Part shown: positions 1 to 8,315 of the stretch, piece after piece
Position numbering within the stretch: position 1 is the stretch's first letter
How the letters are laid out: each line of letters starts with the position of its first letter
Assembly (NCBI GenBank): GCA_046076045.1
Contig: JBJTRI010000119.1
Coordinates: forward strand, 1-64,000
Reading direction: 5' to 3'
DNA: 64,000 nucleotides
Source of the DNA: JAIOPA01 sp046076045
GTDB taxonomy: Bacteria > Eisenbacteria > RBG-16-71-46
Notes under the pieces: generated by a model
Told to the model about the DNA's origin: nothing
Seen by the model: only the letters and a program-made list of their open reading frames with translations
Database searches by the model: none
Program-made: the position numbers and the translations under genes

Positions 1-731
1 GCGAGGAACGCGAGCAGGAGCGCGGTGGCGTGGCGCTGGCACCAGGCGGCCACGCGCGGTGCCCGCTGCCAGACGCCGTAGAGCGAGACGCCCGCCCAGA
101 ACCCGCACAGGATGCGCAGGAGGGGGAACAGGTCGCGCGGCCAGCCGCCGTTGGCGATGTACAGCCAGCTCTGCGTCAGGTAGAGCGCGATCGCGAGGTG
201 CAGCCAGCCCGGCACGCGCAGGTGCAGCCACGCGACCGCGAGCGGGAACAGGTAGACGTACGCGAACCACTCGGTGCTGATCGACCACGACGGGTAGTTC
301 CACTCCTGCCCGGGACTGCGCGCCCACGCGTGCGTCATGGCGAGGTGGGAGTGGAACTGCTCGAGGGGGTAGTTGCCGCCGAGCGTGGTACCGGTGAGCG
401 ATGCCGCCCCGAGCACGACCGCCATCGCGGCCAGCGTCGCGACGTGGTTGGGGTAGATGCGTGCGAGGCGGAGCCACAGGAAGCGCAGGTGCGCGAACAC
501 GCCGTGCGGCCGGGTGGCAGCGTCGTACACGTGGCACAGGATGAGCCCGCTCAACACGAAGAACACGTCCACGCCGAGCAGTCCGACCTTGCCGACCGGT
601 GCGAACACCTGCCACGCCGGGAGCAGGGCGACGAACACGGGGTGGAAGTGGTAGAGCACCACCATGAGTGCGGCGATGCCCCGGATGCCGGTGAGACCAG
701 CGATCTCCGGCTTGGCGGCGTGCACGTTCAT
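1..731 (-). CDS. Acyltransferase 3 family membrane protein (partial)
   Basis: The reading frame starts at 731 and is still open at the left window edge, so only the first 243 residues are present. It matches the acyltransferase-3 (OafA/YrhL) family: an early TGIRGIAALMVVLYHF helix containing the conserved R and H, then GVDVFFVLSGLIL, then repeated hydrophobic segments. These enzymes acylate sugars of surface polysaccharides from within the inner membrane. A clear GGAGG lies 7 nt before the ATG. It is divergent from the polysaccharide gene string that begins at 856, so it probably modifies the same polymer. The acyl donor and acceptor cannot be read from the sequence. Family assignment is firm; substrate is unknown. 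Confidence 0.85.
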   Translation of the reverse strand, partial: MNVHAAKPEIAGLTGIRGIAALMVVLYHFHPVFVALLPAWQVFAPVGKVGLLGVDVFFVLSGLILCHVYDAATRPHGVFAHLRFLWLRLARIYPNHVATLAAMAVVLGAASLTGTTLGGNYPLEQFHSHLAMTHAWARSPGQEWNYPSWSISTEWFAYVYLFPLAVAWLHLRVPGWLHLAIALYLTQSWLYIANGGWPRDLFPLLRILCGFWAGVSLYGVWQRAPRVAAWCQRHATALLLAFL

Positions 732-838
732 GGGGTGTCCTCCGGTTCCGTCCGAGGGTGCGCCGGGGTGGCGCGCGTCCCCGGGGGTATCGGCCGGTGC
801 CCGGGCCGGGTCCACCCCCCCGGAAGTGCGGCGCCCTG

Positions 839-847
839 TGCTAGATT
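839..847 (+). promoter_or_regulatory. Extended -10 box TGCTAGATT close to the GT2 start
   Basis: TGCTAGATT ends 8 nt before the ATG at 856, with no convincing -35 hexamer and no Shine-Dalgarno. Transcription from it would begin at or beside the start codon. The same arrangement is seen before the guanylyltransferase gene (12755) and the aminopeptidase gene (49692, minus). Confidence 0.4.
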
Positions 848-855
848 CCGCGGCC

Positions 856-1623
856 ATGTCGCCGACGCGCCCCCTCGTCCTCGAGCCCCCGCCCGAGCGC
901 CTGGCCCTCGTGGACCCGGCGCGTGTCGCGGTCGTGGTGCCGGCGTGGAACGAGCACGGCAAGATCGGCGACGTGGTGCGCAAGGTGCCGCGCCGCTGGG
1001 CCGCGACGGTCATCGTGGTGGACGACCACTCCAGCGACGACACCGCCGCGGAAGCGCGTGCGGCCGGCGCCGAGGTGGTGATCCGGCACGAGACGAACCT
1101 CGGGGTCGGGGCCGGCATCCGCACCGGACTGCTCGAGGCCAAGCGCCGCGGCATCGAGTTCGCCGCCATACTGTCGGGCGACGACCAGCACGAGCCCGAC
1201 GAACTGCCGCGCATCCTGGTGCCGTTGTTCGCGGGCGAGGCCGACCTCGTGCAGGGCAGCCGCTGGCTCCCGGGTGGGGCCACGCCCGGCATCCCGCCCG
1301 ATCGCCGCTGGCTCACGCGCCTCTACCCGATCCTGTTCCGCATCGCGAGCGGGTTCCCGGTGACCGACGGCACCAACGGCATGCGGGCGTTCCGGCTGGC
1401 CCTGCTCGACGACCCGCGCATCCGGCTCGAGCAGGACTGGCTCGACCGCTACGAGTTGGAGCCCTACCTGCTGTTCCAGGCCATCCGCGCGCGCTACCGG
1501 GTTCAGGAGGCGCCCGTGACCGTCCGATACCACGGACGCGGCACCACCAAGATGCGGTTGTTCCAGGACGGGTGGCGGATCCTGCGCCCCCTCGTCTTCC
1601 TGCGCTTCGGCCTGCGGCACTGA
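856..1623 (+). CDS. Family 2 glycosyltransferase
   Basis: A 255-residue GT-A fold glycosyltransferase. VVVPAWNE near residue 26 and VIVVDDHSSDD near residue 53 are the nucleotide-sugar binding elements; LSGDDQHEPDELP near residue 106 is a DXD-like metal site. The arrangement resembles dolichol-phosphate-mannose / polyprenyl-phosphate sugar synthases, but there is no membrane anchor, so a soluble cytoplasmic enzyme is likely. I chose the ATG at 856 because upstream in-frame codons encode low-complexity sequence unlike the family and a promoter-like box sits just before 856. It is followed 13 nt later by an epimerase gene, apparently in one operon. Donor and acceptor are not determinable. Confidence 0.85.
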   Translation: MSPTRPLVLEPPPERLALVDPARVAVVVPAWNEHGKIGDVVRKVPRRWAATVIVVDDHSSDDTAAEARAAGAEVVIRHETNLGVGAGIRTGLLEAKRRGIEFAAILSGDDQHEPDELPRILVPLFAGEADLVQGSRWLPGGATPGIPPDRRWLTRLYPILFRIASGFPVTDGTNGMRAFRLALLDDPRIRLEQDWLDRYELEPYLLFQAIRARYRVQEAPVTVRYHGRGTTKMRLFQDGWRILRPLVFLRFGLRH

Positions 1624-1636
1624 CCCCGAGGACCCG

Positions 1637-2599
1637 ATGATCGAACTCCAGGACGCGCGCGTGCTCGTGACGGGCGGCGCCGGCTTCGTCGGCAGCAATC
1701 TCGTGAAGCGCCTCATGCGTGAGGGCGCCCGCGTCACCGTGCTCGACGACCTGTTCACCGGCCGGCTCGACAACCTGCCCGCGACCGGCTTCGAGTTCGT
1801 GCACGGCTCGGTGTGCGACGCTGCGCTCGTGGACCGCGTGGTGGCCGAGGCGGAGGTCGTGTTCCACGCAGCGGCGCGCAACATCGTGGTCTCGACGCGC
1901 AACCCGCGCGAGGACTTCGAGACCAACATCGGCGGGACGCTCAACGTGCTCATGGCGGCCCGCGCCGCGCAGAACCGAGTGAAGCGCGTGCTCTACACCT
2001 CGTCCACCTCGGTGTACGGCAACCCGCGCTACCTGCCCATCAACGAGGACGACCACCTCTCGTTGCTCACGCCGTACGCCGTCTCGAAGCTCGGGGGCGA
2101 GAACTACTGCATGGCGTTCTACGAGAGCTACGGCGTGCCCACGGCTGCGGTGCGCTACTCGAACGTCTACGGGCCCGGGCAGGACCCGGCCAACCCGTAT
2201 TGCGGCGTGGTGGCCAAGTTCATCGAGTGCCTGTTCGAGGGCAAGGCACCCATGATCCACGGCGACGGCGAGCAGACGCGCGACTTCACGTTCGTGGACG
2301 ATGCGGTCGAGGCCACCGTGCTCGCAGCGCGCTCGGATCGCGCGCTCGGCGAGGTCTTCAACGTCGGCACGGGCGTCGAGACGCGCGTGAACGAACTGGC
2401 CGCGACGCTCATCCGCATCCTCGGGGTGGACGTCCGCCCGCAGCACGCGAACCGGCGCGACATCGACAACATCCGGCGGCGCGTGGTGAACATCGAGAAG
2501 ACCCGCCGCGCGCTGCGCTGGGTGCCCAGCATGACGTTGGAGAACGGCTTGCGGGCCACGGTGGAGTGGCAGAAGGCCAAGGGCTCCGGGAACTCCTGA
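1637..2599 (+). CDS. NAD-dependent sugar epimerase/dehydratase (extended SDR)
   Basis: A 320-residue extended short-chain dehydrogenase/reductase. VTGGAGFVGS at residues 11-20 is the Rossmann NAD-binding glycine motif, TSSTSVYG at 121-128 carries the catalytic Ser/Thr, and YAVSK at 147-151 is the Tyr-x-x-x-Lys active site. The fold acts on UDP-, dTDP- or GDP-sugars in the cytoplasm, most often as a 4-epimerase or a 4,6-dehydratase. The short length and TGGAGF motif fit an epimerase slightly better. The RBS-like GAGGACCCG directly precedes the ATG, the same spacing used by galT at 15804. It belongs to the polysaccharide string and probably supplies a modified sugar nucleotide. Confidence 0.85.
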   Translation: MIELQDARVLVTGGAGFVGSNLVKRLMREGARVTVLDDLFTGRLDNLPATGFEFVHGSVCDAALVDRVVAEAEVVFHAAARNIVVSTRNPREDFETNIGGTLNVLMAARAAQNRVKRVLYTSSTSVYGNPRYLPINEDDHLSLLTPYAVSKLGGENYCMAFYESYGVPTAAVRYSNVYGPGQDPANPYCGVVAKFIECLFEGKAPMIHGDGEQTRDFTFVDDAVEATVLAARSDRALGEVFNVGTGVETRVNELAATLIRILGVDVRPQHANRRDIDNIRRRVVNIEKTRRALRWVPSMTLENGLRATVEWQKAKGSGNS

Positions 2600-2916
2600 C
2601 CTTCGGGTCGGTAGAGGGCCGGGGGCGGGGCCCGCAGGGTCGGTCGGAGCCCGGTCCTGGCAGCGTCTCGGGGCGGACGAAGTCCGGCCATGGGGGGGCC
2701 TCGAGGGCCGGCGCGGGCACCCGTTACAAGGCGTTGTCATGGCGTGGATTGCCGGGCGTCGAGCGGCCGGAGGGTGTCGTCGGGGGGATCGGGGCCGCCG
2801 AGAGCGAACGAACCCCGGCGGGGAGGGACGGGCATCCTGCACGATGCGGCCCCGTGGGTTTCGCACGACCTCACCCACCCCGTGCTCCGAACGGCACAAG
2901 ATTCCCCATTCCACCG
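2600..2916. other. Intergenic region, no gene seen
   Basis: About 317 bases follow the epimerase with no ORF of plausible composition. A GC-rich self-complementary stretch near 2625-2650 (GGGCC...GGCCC) could be a weak terminator. The short ORFs that cross here are low-complexity artefacts. Confidence 0.4.
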
Positions 2917-2946
2917 TTGAATCCCGTCCCACCGCGTTGCTAACAT
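2917..2946 (+). promoter_or_regulatory. Probable sigma-70-type promoter for the sugar transferase operon
   Basis: TTGAAT at 2917-2922 is followed by an 18-bp spacer and TAACAT at 2941-2946. This is the best -35/-10 pair in the 640-bp gap before the sugar transferase and lies where base composition becomes less GC-rich. Transcription would start near 2953 and give a leader of about 290 nt. Confidence 0.5.
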
Positions 2947-2952
2947 GGACTT

Positions 2953-3243
2953 GTCGGACCGGGTGCGCATTCCTCTACATGGAGAAACCACTGACGAACC
3001 TTGGCTAACTGGGTGTGTAGCACCACGAGCTCTGCCCCCGGACCCTCTCGGGTCGGTGGGACCCGTCGCAAGGCGGGAAAGACATCTCGATACGACATCT
3101 TGGTTCCCCCCAGGCGCTCGTAGGCGATCACTCCAGGGCCCTTCTCACCGAGGACCTTGCTGGACGGAGTGTCGTTCGGGCCACGGGTCGCTTCGCGGAC
3201 CTGTGGTTCCTCGTTTCGGGCGACGACAACTGAGAGTGCGCAG
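2953..3243 (+). other. Long untranslated leader of the polysaccharide operon, possibly structured
   Basis: The stretch between the predicted transcription start and the ATG at 3244 carries small hairpins, for example GGTG-TGTAG-CACC at 3012-3024 and GACCC-TCTC-GGGTC at 3041-3054. It has no ORF with the codon bias of the neighbours. It may be a regulatory leader of the exopolysaccharide operon. I could not match it to a known riboswitch. Confidence 0.3.
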
Positions 3244-4155
3244 ATGGAGCCCGAACTCCTCGCGTCGATGTCCGGTCACGGGACCGCTCCCGTGTCGGAG
3301 ACCGGTGCGAACACCGTCCAGTCCGAGGAATCGTCGTCCGTGGAAACCCCGACCGACATCACCAAGCCGCACATCGTGCGACTGCACGCCGTGAGTGCGC
3401 ACGCCCCCGTGGCGCCGCGCGCCCGCATCCATGCGGGTGGGTTCACCAACGGCCACGCGCGCCCGCGTCTCGTCGCCACGCCCCGCCTCGCCACCCATCC
3501 GGGTGCCGCGTCGGTCGAGGTGGTGCCGTTCGAGACCCCGGCCCCGCACACCCTCTACCTGCGCTTCGGCAAGCGCGCCTTCGACGTGCTGGCCTCCGCG
3601 CTCGCGCTGGTGCTGCTCGCGCCCGTCATCGCGGTGCTGGCGGTGCTCGTCAAGCTGAGCTCGCCGGGCCCGGTCTTCTACCGCTCGACCCGCGTCGGGC
3701 GCGGCGGGCGTCCGTTCACCTTCTATAAGCTGCGCTCGATGGTGAAGGATGCCGACCTCAAGCGCCGAAACCTCGCGCACATGAACGAGGCCGACGGTCC
3801 CGTGTTCAAGATTGCGCGCGACCCGCGCATCACCGGCATCGGGCGCTTCATGCGCTCGACGAGCCTCGACGAGGTGCCGCAGTTCTGGAACATCCTGAAG
3901 GGTGACATGAGCCTCGTCGGCCCGCGTCCCCCGATCCCCGAGGAGGTCGCGCAGTACGAGCCGTGGCAGTTGCGCCGCCTCGACGTGCTGCCGGGCCTCA
4001 CCTGCCTGTGGCAGATCAGCGGCCGTAGCCGGATCGGCTTCCATGAGTGGATGCGCCTCGACCTCGAGTACATCCGCCACCAGTCGTTCCGCCTCGACCT
4101 CAAGATCCTCCTGCGCACGATCCCCGCGGTGCTGTCGCGGGAGGGTGCGTACTGA
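3244..4155 (+). CDS. Polyprenyl-phosphate sugar-1-phosphate transferase (WcaJ/PglC-type initiating enzyme)
   Basis: A 303-residue bacterial sugar transferase of the PF02397 type. About 100 low-complexity residues are followed by one hydrophobic segment near 112-137 and then the catalytic domain: PGPVFYRS near 141, FYKLRSM near 160, and the hallmark DEVPQFWNILKGDMSLVGPR from about 209. Such enzymes transfer a sugar phosphate from a nucleotide sugar to undecaprenyl phosphate at the inner membrane and thereby start assembly of a capsule, O-antigen or exopolysaccharide unit. Only a single membrane segment is seen, so this is the short form without the multi-helix N-terminal half. The start at 3244 has a GAGAG 8 nt upstream; an ATG at 3271 is an alternative. 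Confidence 0.88.
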   Translation: MEPELLASMSGHGTAPVSETGANTVQSEESSSVETPTDITKPHIVRLHAVSAHAPVAPRARIHAGGFTNGHARPRLVATPRLATHPGAASVEVVPFETPAPHTLYLRFGKRAFDVLASALALVLLAPVIAVLAVLVKLSSPGPVFYRSTRVGRGGRPFTFYKLRSMVKDADLKRRNLAHMNEADGPVFKIARDPRITGIGRFMRSTSLDEVPQFWNILKGDMSLVGPRPPIPEEVAQYEPWQLRRLDVLPGLTCLWQISGRSRIGFHEWMRLDLEYIRHQSFRLDLKILLRTIPAVLSREGAY

Positions 4156-4178
4156 CCGAAACGCTCGAGCCCCCACCC

Positions 4179-5777
4179 ATGGCCCCACCCGTTCACACGG
4201 GTGCCCGGCCGGCCGACCCTCCTCGCCCGAGCTCCCTCGCACAGGCCCCGCCGCGCACGCTCCTCGCCGCCACGCTCGTGGCGGCGTTGTTGCGCTTGCC
4301 CGGCCTCGGTCGGCCGAGCCTGTGGATCGACGAGCAGTTCACGCTGCTCGCGGCCGGACTGCCGGGCCCGTTCGACCCGCTCGCGTTGCTGGGCGACGTG
4401 CACGGGCCGCTCTACACGCTCGCGGTGGCGTTCGCGGCCGCGCTCGGGGGTGACGCCGAGTGGGTGCTGCGTCTGCCGAGCGCGCTCGCGGGCGTGGCGA
4501 CGGTGCCGGCGATGGCGTGGCTCGCCGGGCGTTGGCTCGGCCCGGGCGCGGTCGCACCCGCCGCGTGGCTCGCGGCCGGCTCCCCGTTCCTCGTGTACTA
4601 CTCGCAGGAGTGCCGCAACTACTCGTTCGTGCTGCTCGCCACGGTGCTTTCGCTCGGCGCCGCGCTGGGTCTGCGCGACCGCGCCGATGCCCGCCGCGTC
4701 GCGGGCTGGCTCGCCACCGTGGTGGCGGGCGTCCTCAGCAACTTCGCGTTCGTGTTCGTCGCGCCCCTGCAACTCCGCCTGCTGCTCGCGCCGGGCGAGG
4801 CGCTCGCGCGTCGCCGTCGTCTACTCGCGGGTGCGATCGTGGTCGTGGTACTCGCGGCTGCCCCGTGGGTGCCCGCGGTCGTCGGCACGTGGGACTGGGC
4901 GCGACTCGTGCCCGGGCGCGAGGCGCCCGCGACCGAGACGGGACTGCGCGGCGAGCACACCTTCCACCCGGCGGCGATCCCGTTCACGCTCCACACCTTC
5001 ACGTCGGGGTACGGGGTGGGGCCGAGCCTGCGCGAGTTGCGGGCCGGACCGGCCGCGGCCGTCCGCGACCATGCCCTCGAACTGGCGCTCGCGGCCGCGC
5101 TGTTCGCGGTCCTGGGCGGGCTCGGGCTGCGGGCGGTGGCGAGGCGGGGGCGACTGGCCGATACCCTCCTCTGGCTCGTCGCACCCATGCTCGTCGTGAG
5201 CTATTTTGCGACGACCAACTTCAAGGTGTTCCACCCCCGGTACCTCGCGGCCGCGATGCCGTGCGTGTTGCTGGTGGTGGCCGCCGCGTTCGCGGATGCT
5301 GCTCCGCGCACCCGGCGGGTGCTGGCTCTGGCGGTCGCGTTGCTGTGGTCGGTCTCGCTCGCGCGTGGCGCGTTCGACCCGGACTACGGCCGCGAGGACT
5401 ACCGGACGGCGATGGCGCACGTGCGCGCGGGGCTCGTCCCCGGCGAGCGCGTCCTCGCGGTCGGGGCGCCCGAGCCGGTGGAGTGGTACGGACGCGGTCT
5501 CGAGGTGCGGCGCTTCTGGCTCGGCTACGCGAGCGACGAGGCGCGGCTCTCGCGGGCGTGGCGGGACTCGGTGGGCGCACCGCCCCCGGGGCTGTGGGTG
5601 GTGGCGAGTCGCACCGAGGACCTCGACCCCGAGGGGCGGTTCGCGCGACGACTCGACGGCTGGACGAATGAGCAGGACCGGAGCGCGTTCGCCGGGGTGC
5701 GGGTCTGGCACCTGCGCGAGCGTGTGACGGAGGACGATTCGGCCGGCGTGGTCGGTCCGGCGCAGGGTTCCCGGTAG
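4179..5777 (+). CDS. GT39/ArnT-like membrane glycosyltransferase
   Basis: A 532-residue polytopic membrane protein of the dolichyl-phosphate-mannose mannosyltransferase / ArnT superfamily (GT-C fold). LRLPGLGRPSLWIDEQFT near residues 38-55 places the conserved Asp-Glu pair in the first periplasmic loop, and YYSQECRNYSFVLLA resembles the second conserved loop motif. About ten hydrophobic segments follow. These enzymes use a polyprenyl-phosphate sugar as donor on the periplasmic face. The ATG at 4179 is the first in-frame start after the sugar transferase stop, 23 nt upstream. It probably decorates a lipid or the polymer built by the neighbouring enzymes; the acceptor is unknown. Confidence 0.8.
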   Translation: MAPPVHTGARPADPPRPSSLAQAPPRTLLAATLVAALLRLPGLGRPSLWIDEQFTLLAAGLPGPFDPLALLGDVHGPLYTLAVAFAAALGGDAEWVLRLPSALAGVATVPAMAWLAGRWLGPGAVAPAAWLAAGSPFLVYYSQECRNYSFVLLATVLSLGAALGLRDRADARRVAGWLATVVAGVLSNFAFVFVAPLQLRLLLAPGEALARRRRLLAGAIVVVVLAAAPWVPAVVGTWDWARLVPGREAPATETGLRGEHTFHPAAIPFTLHTFTSGYGVGPSLRELRAGPAAAVRDHALELALAAALFAVLGGLGLRAVARRGRLADTLLWLVAPMLVVSYFATTNFKVFHPRYLAAAMPCVLLVVAAAFADAAPRTRRVLALAVALLWSVSLARGAFDPDYGREDYRTAMAHVRAGLVPGERVLAVGAPEPVEWYGRGLEVRRFWLGYASDEARLSRAWRDSVGAPPPGLWVVASRTEDLDPEGRFARRLDGWTNEQDRSAFAGVRVWHLRERVTEDDSAGVVGPAQGSR

Positions 5778-5809
5778 CGGACGCGAGGCGCGTCCCGGAG
5801 GTCTCCCCG

Positions 5810-7126
5810 ATGCGGGTGGTGGTGGTCGGTCTCGGTTACGTGGGTTCCGTGTGCTCGGCGTGCCTCGCCGATCGTGGTCACGACGTCGTCGGTGTGGACA
5901 CGAGCGAGTTCAAGGTGGAGTGCATCCGTCGCGGTGAGAGCCCGATCGTCGAGAAGGGGCTGCCCGAGCTCATCGGCAAGGCCGTGCGCGAGGGCCGACT
6001 GTCGGCCACCACGCGCATCGCCGAGGCCATGCCCGGCGCGGACATCGTGCTCGTGTGCGTGGGCACGCCGAGCGCCGAGGACGGTTCGCTCGACCTCGGC
6101 CATGTCAAGCGCGCCTGCGCCGAGGTCGGCTCCGCGCTCGCCGCCATGGGGCGGTTCGTGACCGTGGTCATGCGCAGCACCATGCTGCCGGGCTCGGTGC
6201 TCGACGAGCTGCGGCCGGTGATCGAGCAGTCCTCGGGGCTGCGTGCCGGTGACGGCTTCGGGGTCGCCTACAACCCCGAGTTCCTGCGCGAGGGCACCGC
6301 GGTCGAGGACTTCTTCGGCGCCGACTACACCATCCTGGGCGCGGGTTGCGCGCGCTCGGGCGAGGCGCTGCGCCAGCTCTACCACGGCGTCGGCGGCGAG
6401 CTCATCGTGACCGCCATCCCGACGGCCGAGATGCTCAAGTACGTGAACAACTCGTACCACGCGCTCAAGGTCGCGTTCGCGAACGAGTTCGGGCGGCTGT
6501 GCAAGCGCGAGGGCGTGGACAGCCACGAGGTCATGCGCCTCATGCGGCGCGACACCAAGCTCAACATCTCGGGTGCCTACCTGTCGCCGGGCTTCGCGTT
6601 CGGCGGTTCGTGCCTGCCCAAGGACCTGCGCGCGGTGAACTCGCGGGCGCGGCGCCACGACCTCGACCTGCCGGTGCTCGCCAGCATCATGCGCTCCAAC
6701 GAGCTGCACGTGTCCGAGTCGGTCGCGCTCATCGAGCGCTTCAAGAAGCGCCGGCTCGGGTTCCTCGGCCTGTCGTTCAAGGCCGGCACCGACGACCTGC
6801 GCGAGAGCCCCATCCTGCGCGTCATCGGAACGCTCGTCGGCAAGGGCTACGATGCCCGCCTGCACGACCCGAGCCTCGACGTCGAACGCCTGCTCGGCGC
6901 CAACCGCCGGTTCGTGGAGTCGGAGCTCGCGTACCTGCCCGAGCGCCTGCGTCCCGACCTCGCCGAGGTGCTCGCGCACGCCGAGGTCGTCGTGATCGGC
7001 AACCGCTCGGCCGAGTACCGTACGATCGGTCCGCGCCTGCGCGCGGGTCAGGTGGTGGTGGACCTCGTCGCGGCACTCGACCCGTCCACGGTCGTCGCCG
7101 GGGAGTACCATGGCCTCGCGTGGTAG
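5810..7126 (+). CDS. algD: GDP-mannose 6-dehydrogenase (AlgD type)
   Basis: A 438-residue nucleotide-sugar dehydrogenase. GLGYVGSVC at residues 7-15 is the NAD site, NPEFLREG near 155 and FGGSCLPKD at 264-272 form the active site with Cys268, and LGLSFKAGTDDLRESP lies in the C-terminal domain. The closest remembered match is Pseudomonas AlgD, whose catalytic cysteine has the same number; the PEFLRE and SCLPKD spacing and the C-terminal motif fit AlgD better than UDP-glucose dehydrogenases. It would oxidise GDP-mannose to GDP-mannuronate in the cytoplasm. A guanylyltransferase that makes GDP-mannose lies downstream at 12774. GGAGG lies 8 nt before the ATG. The next gene overlaps its end by 17 nt. 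Confidence 0.85.
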   Translation: MRVVVVGLGYVGSVCSACLADRGHDVVGVDTSEFKVECIRRGESPIVEKGLPELIGKAVREGRLSATTRIAEAMPGADIVLVCVGTPSAEDGSLDLGHVKRACAEVGSALAAMGRFVTVVMRSTMLPGSVLDELRPVIEQSSGLRAGDGFGVAYNPEFLREGTAVEDFFGADYTILGAGCARSGEALRQLYHGVGGELIVTAIPTAEMLKYVNNSYHALKVAFANEFGRLCKREGVDSHEVMRLMRRDTKLNISGAYLSPGFAFGGSCLPKDLRAVNSRARRHDLDLPVLASIMRSNELHVSESVALIERFKKRRLGFLGLSFKAGTDDLRESPILRVIGTLVGKGYDARLHDPSLDVERLLGANRRFVESELAYLPERLRPDLAEVLAHAEVVVIGNRSAEYRTIGPRLRAGQVVVDLVAALDPSTVVAGEYHGLAW

Positions 7127-8315
7127 GGTCCTGCACCTGTCCGAGAACCTCACGCTGCCGTTCGACCGGCGCGTGTGGATGGAGCTGAACGCACTCAAGG
7201 GCGCGGGGTGGGACGTCGCCGCCATCTGCCCCATGGGCGAGGGCGGGAGCGAGCCCTACGAGGTGTTGAACGGCATCCACCTCTACCGCTACCCGGCGCC
7301 GCCCGAGACCAGCGGGTTCGTGAGCTACGTCTGGGAGTTCCTGTACTGCTGGCTGCGCACGTTCGCCCTCACGCTGCGCGTCTCGGCGCGTCACGGCTTC
7401 GACGTCATCCACACCGCGAACCCGCCCGACACGTTCTGGGCCATCGCGCTGCCGTTCAAGCTCGCGGGCGTGCGGTTCGTCTTCGACCACCACGACCTGT
7501 GTCCCGAGTTGTACCTGTCGCGCTTCGGCGAGCAGCGCGCCGGGTCGCTGCCGCACCGCTTGCTGCAGTGGCTCGAGCGCATGCAGTTCGCGTGCGCCGA
7601 CCTCGTCATCTCGACCAACGAGTCGTACCGTCAGGTCGCGATCGAGCGCGGACGCAAGCCCCCCGACCGTGTGCGCGTCGTGCGCAGCGGGCCCAGCCAC
7701 CAGCGCTTCGCGACCGTGCGCGAGCCCGCGCCCGAGCTCAAGCGCGGTCGGCCCTACCTCGTGGCCTACCTCGGCGTCATGGCGCCGCAGGACGGCGTGG
7801 ACCACCTCGTGCGCGCCGCACGCATCCTGCTCGACCGCCGCTCCGACGTGGCGTTCACGTTCATCGGCGCGGGCGACTCGTTCGAGGACCTCAAGGCGCT
7901 GTCGCGCTCGCTCGGACTCGAGGACGCCTGCCAGTTCACCGGGCGCATCCCCGACGCCGAGGTCGAGCGCATCCTGGCGACCGCCGACGTGTGCGTGAGC
8001 CCCGACCCCAAGAACCCGCTCAACGACGTGAGCACCATGAACAAGGTGCTCGAGTACATGGCGTGCGCCAAGCCCGTCGTGTGCTTCGACCTGCGCGAGC
8101 ACCGCCACAGCGCGGGCGACGGCGCGGTCTACGCCGAGCCCAACCGTGACGACGACCTCGCCGCGTGCATCGAGCGCCTGATCGAGGACCCCGCGCTGCG
8201 CGAGCGACTCGGGGCCATGAACCGCCGTCGCTTCCTCGACCACCTCGCATGGGAGCACAACGCCGGCGCCTTGGTGTCGGCCTACGAGGAGCTATGCGCG
8301 CCGCGGCGCGGGTGA
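7110..8315 (+). CDS. Family 4 glycosyltransferase
   Basis: A 401-residue GT-B fold enzyme. The N-terminal domain begins RVLHLSENLTLPFDRRVW, a pattern common in GT4 enzymes of exopolysaccharide clusters, with FDHHDLCPELY near residue 127. The C-terminal half carries a typical nucleotide-sugar site (YLGVMAPQDGVDHLVRA, then VLEYMACAKPVVCFD with the EX7E-type region). The ATG at 7110 overlaps the dehydrogenase gene by 17 nt, so translation is probably coupled. Likely a cytoplasmic or peripheral membrane enzyme adding one sugar of the repeat unit. Donor not determinable. Confidence 0.88.
   Translation: MASRGRVLHLSENLTLPFDRRVWMELNALKGAGWDVAAICPMGEGGSEPYEVLNGIHLYRYPAPPETSGFVSYVWEFLYCWLRTFALTLRVSARHGFDVIHTANPPDTFWAIALPFKLAGVRFVFDHHDLCPELYLSRFGEQRAGSLPHRLLQWLERMQFACADLVISTNESYRQVAIERGRKPPDRVRVVRSGPSHQRFATVREPAPELKRGRPYLVAYLGVMAPQDGVDHLVRAARILLDRRSDVAFTFIGAGDSFEDLKALSRSLGLEDACQFTGRIPDAEVERILATADVCVSPDPKNPLNDVSTMNKVLEYMACAKPVVCFDLREHRHSAGDGAVYAEPNRDDDLAACIERLIEDPALRERLGAMNRRRFLDHLAWEHNAGALVSAYEELCAPRRG

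Noticed and set aside
30..1640. A 536-codon open frame on the plus strand opposite the acyltransferase
   Set aside because: Arg/Pro/Ala-rich low-complexity product with no family match. Very GC-rich DNA gives long open frames opposite real genes; the minus-strand protein has clear acyltransferase motifs.
3041..3110. Resemblance of GGTGGGAC..TCGCAAGGC to a c-di-GMP-I riboswitch core, and of GTGTAGCACCACG to an ops/JUMPstart element
   Set aside because: Only short fragments match; the tetraloop receptor, pairing and order of the riboswitch are not met, and the ops match has several mismatches.
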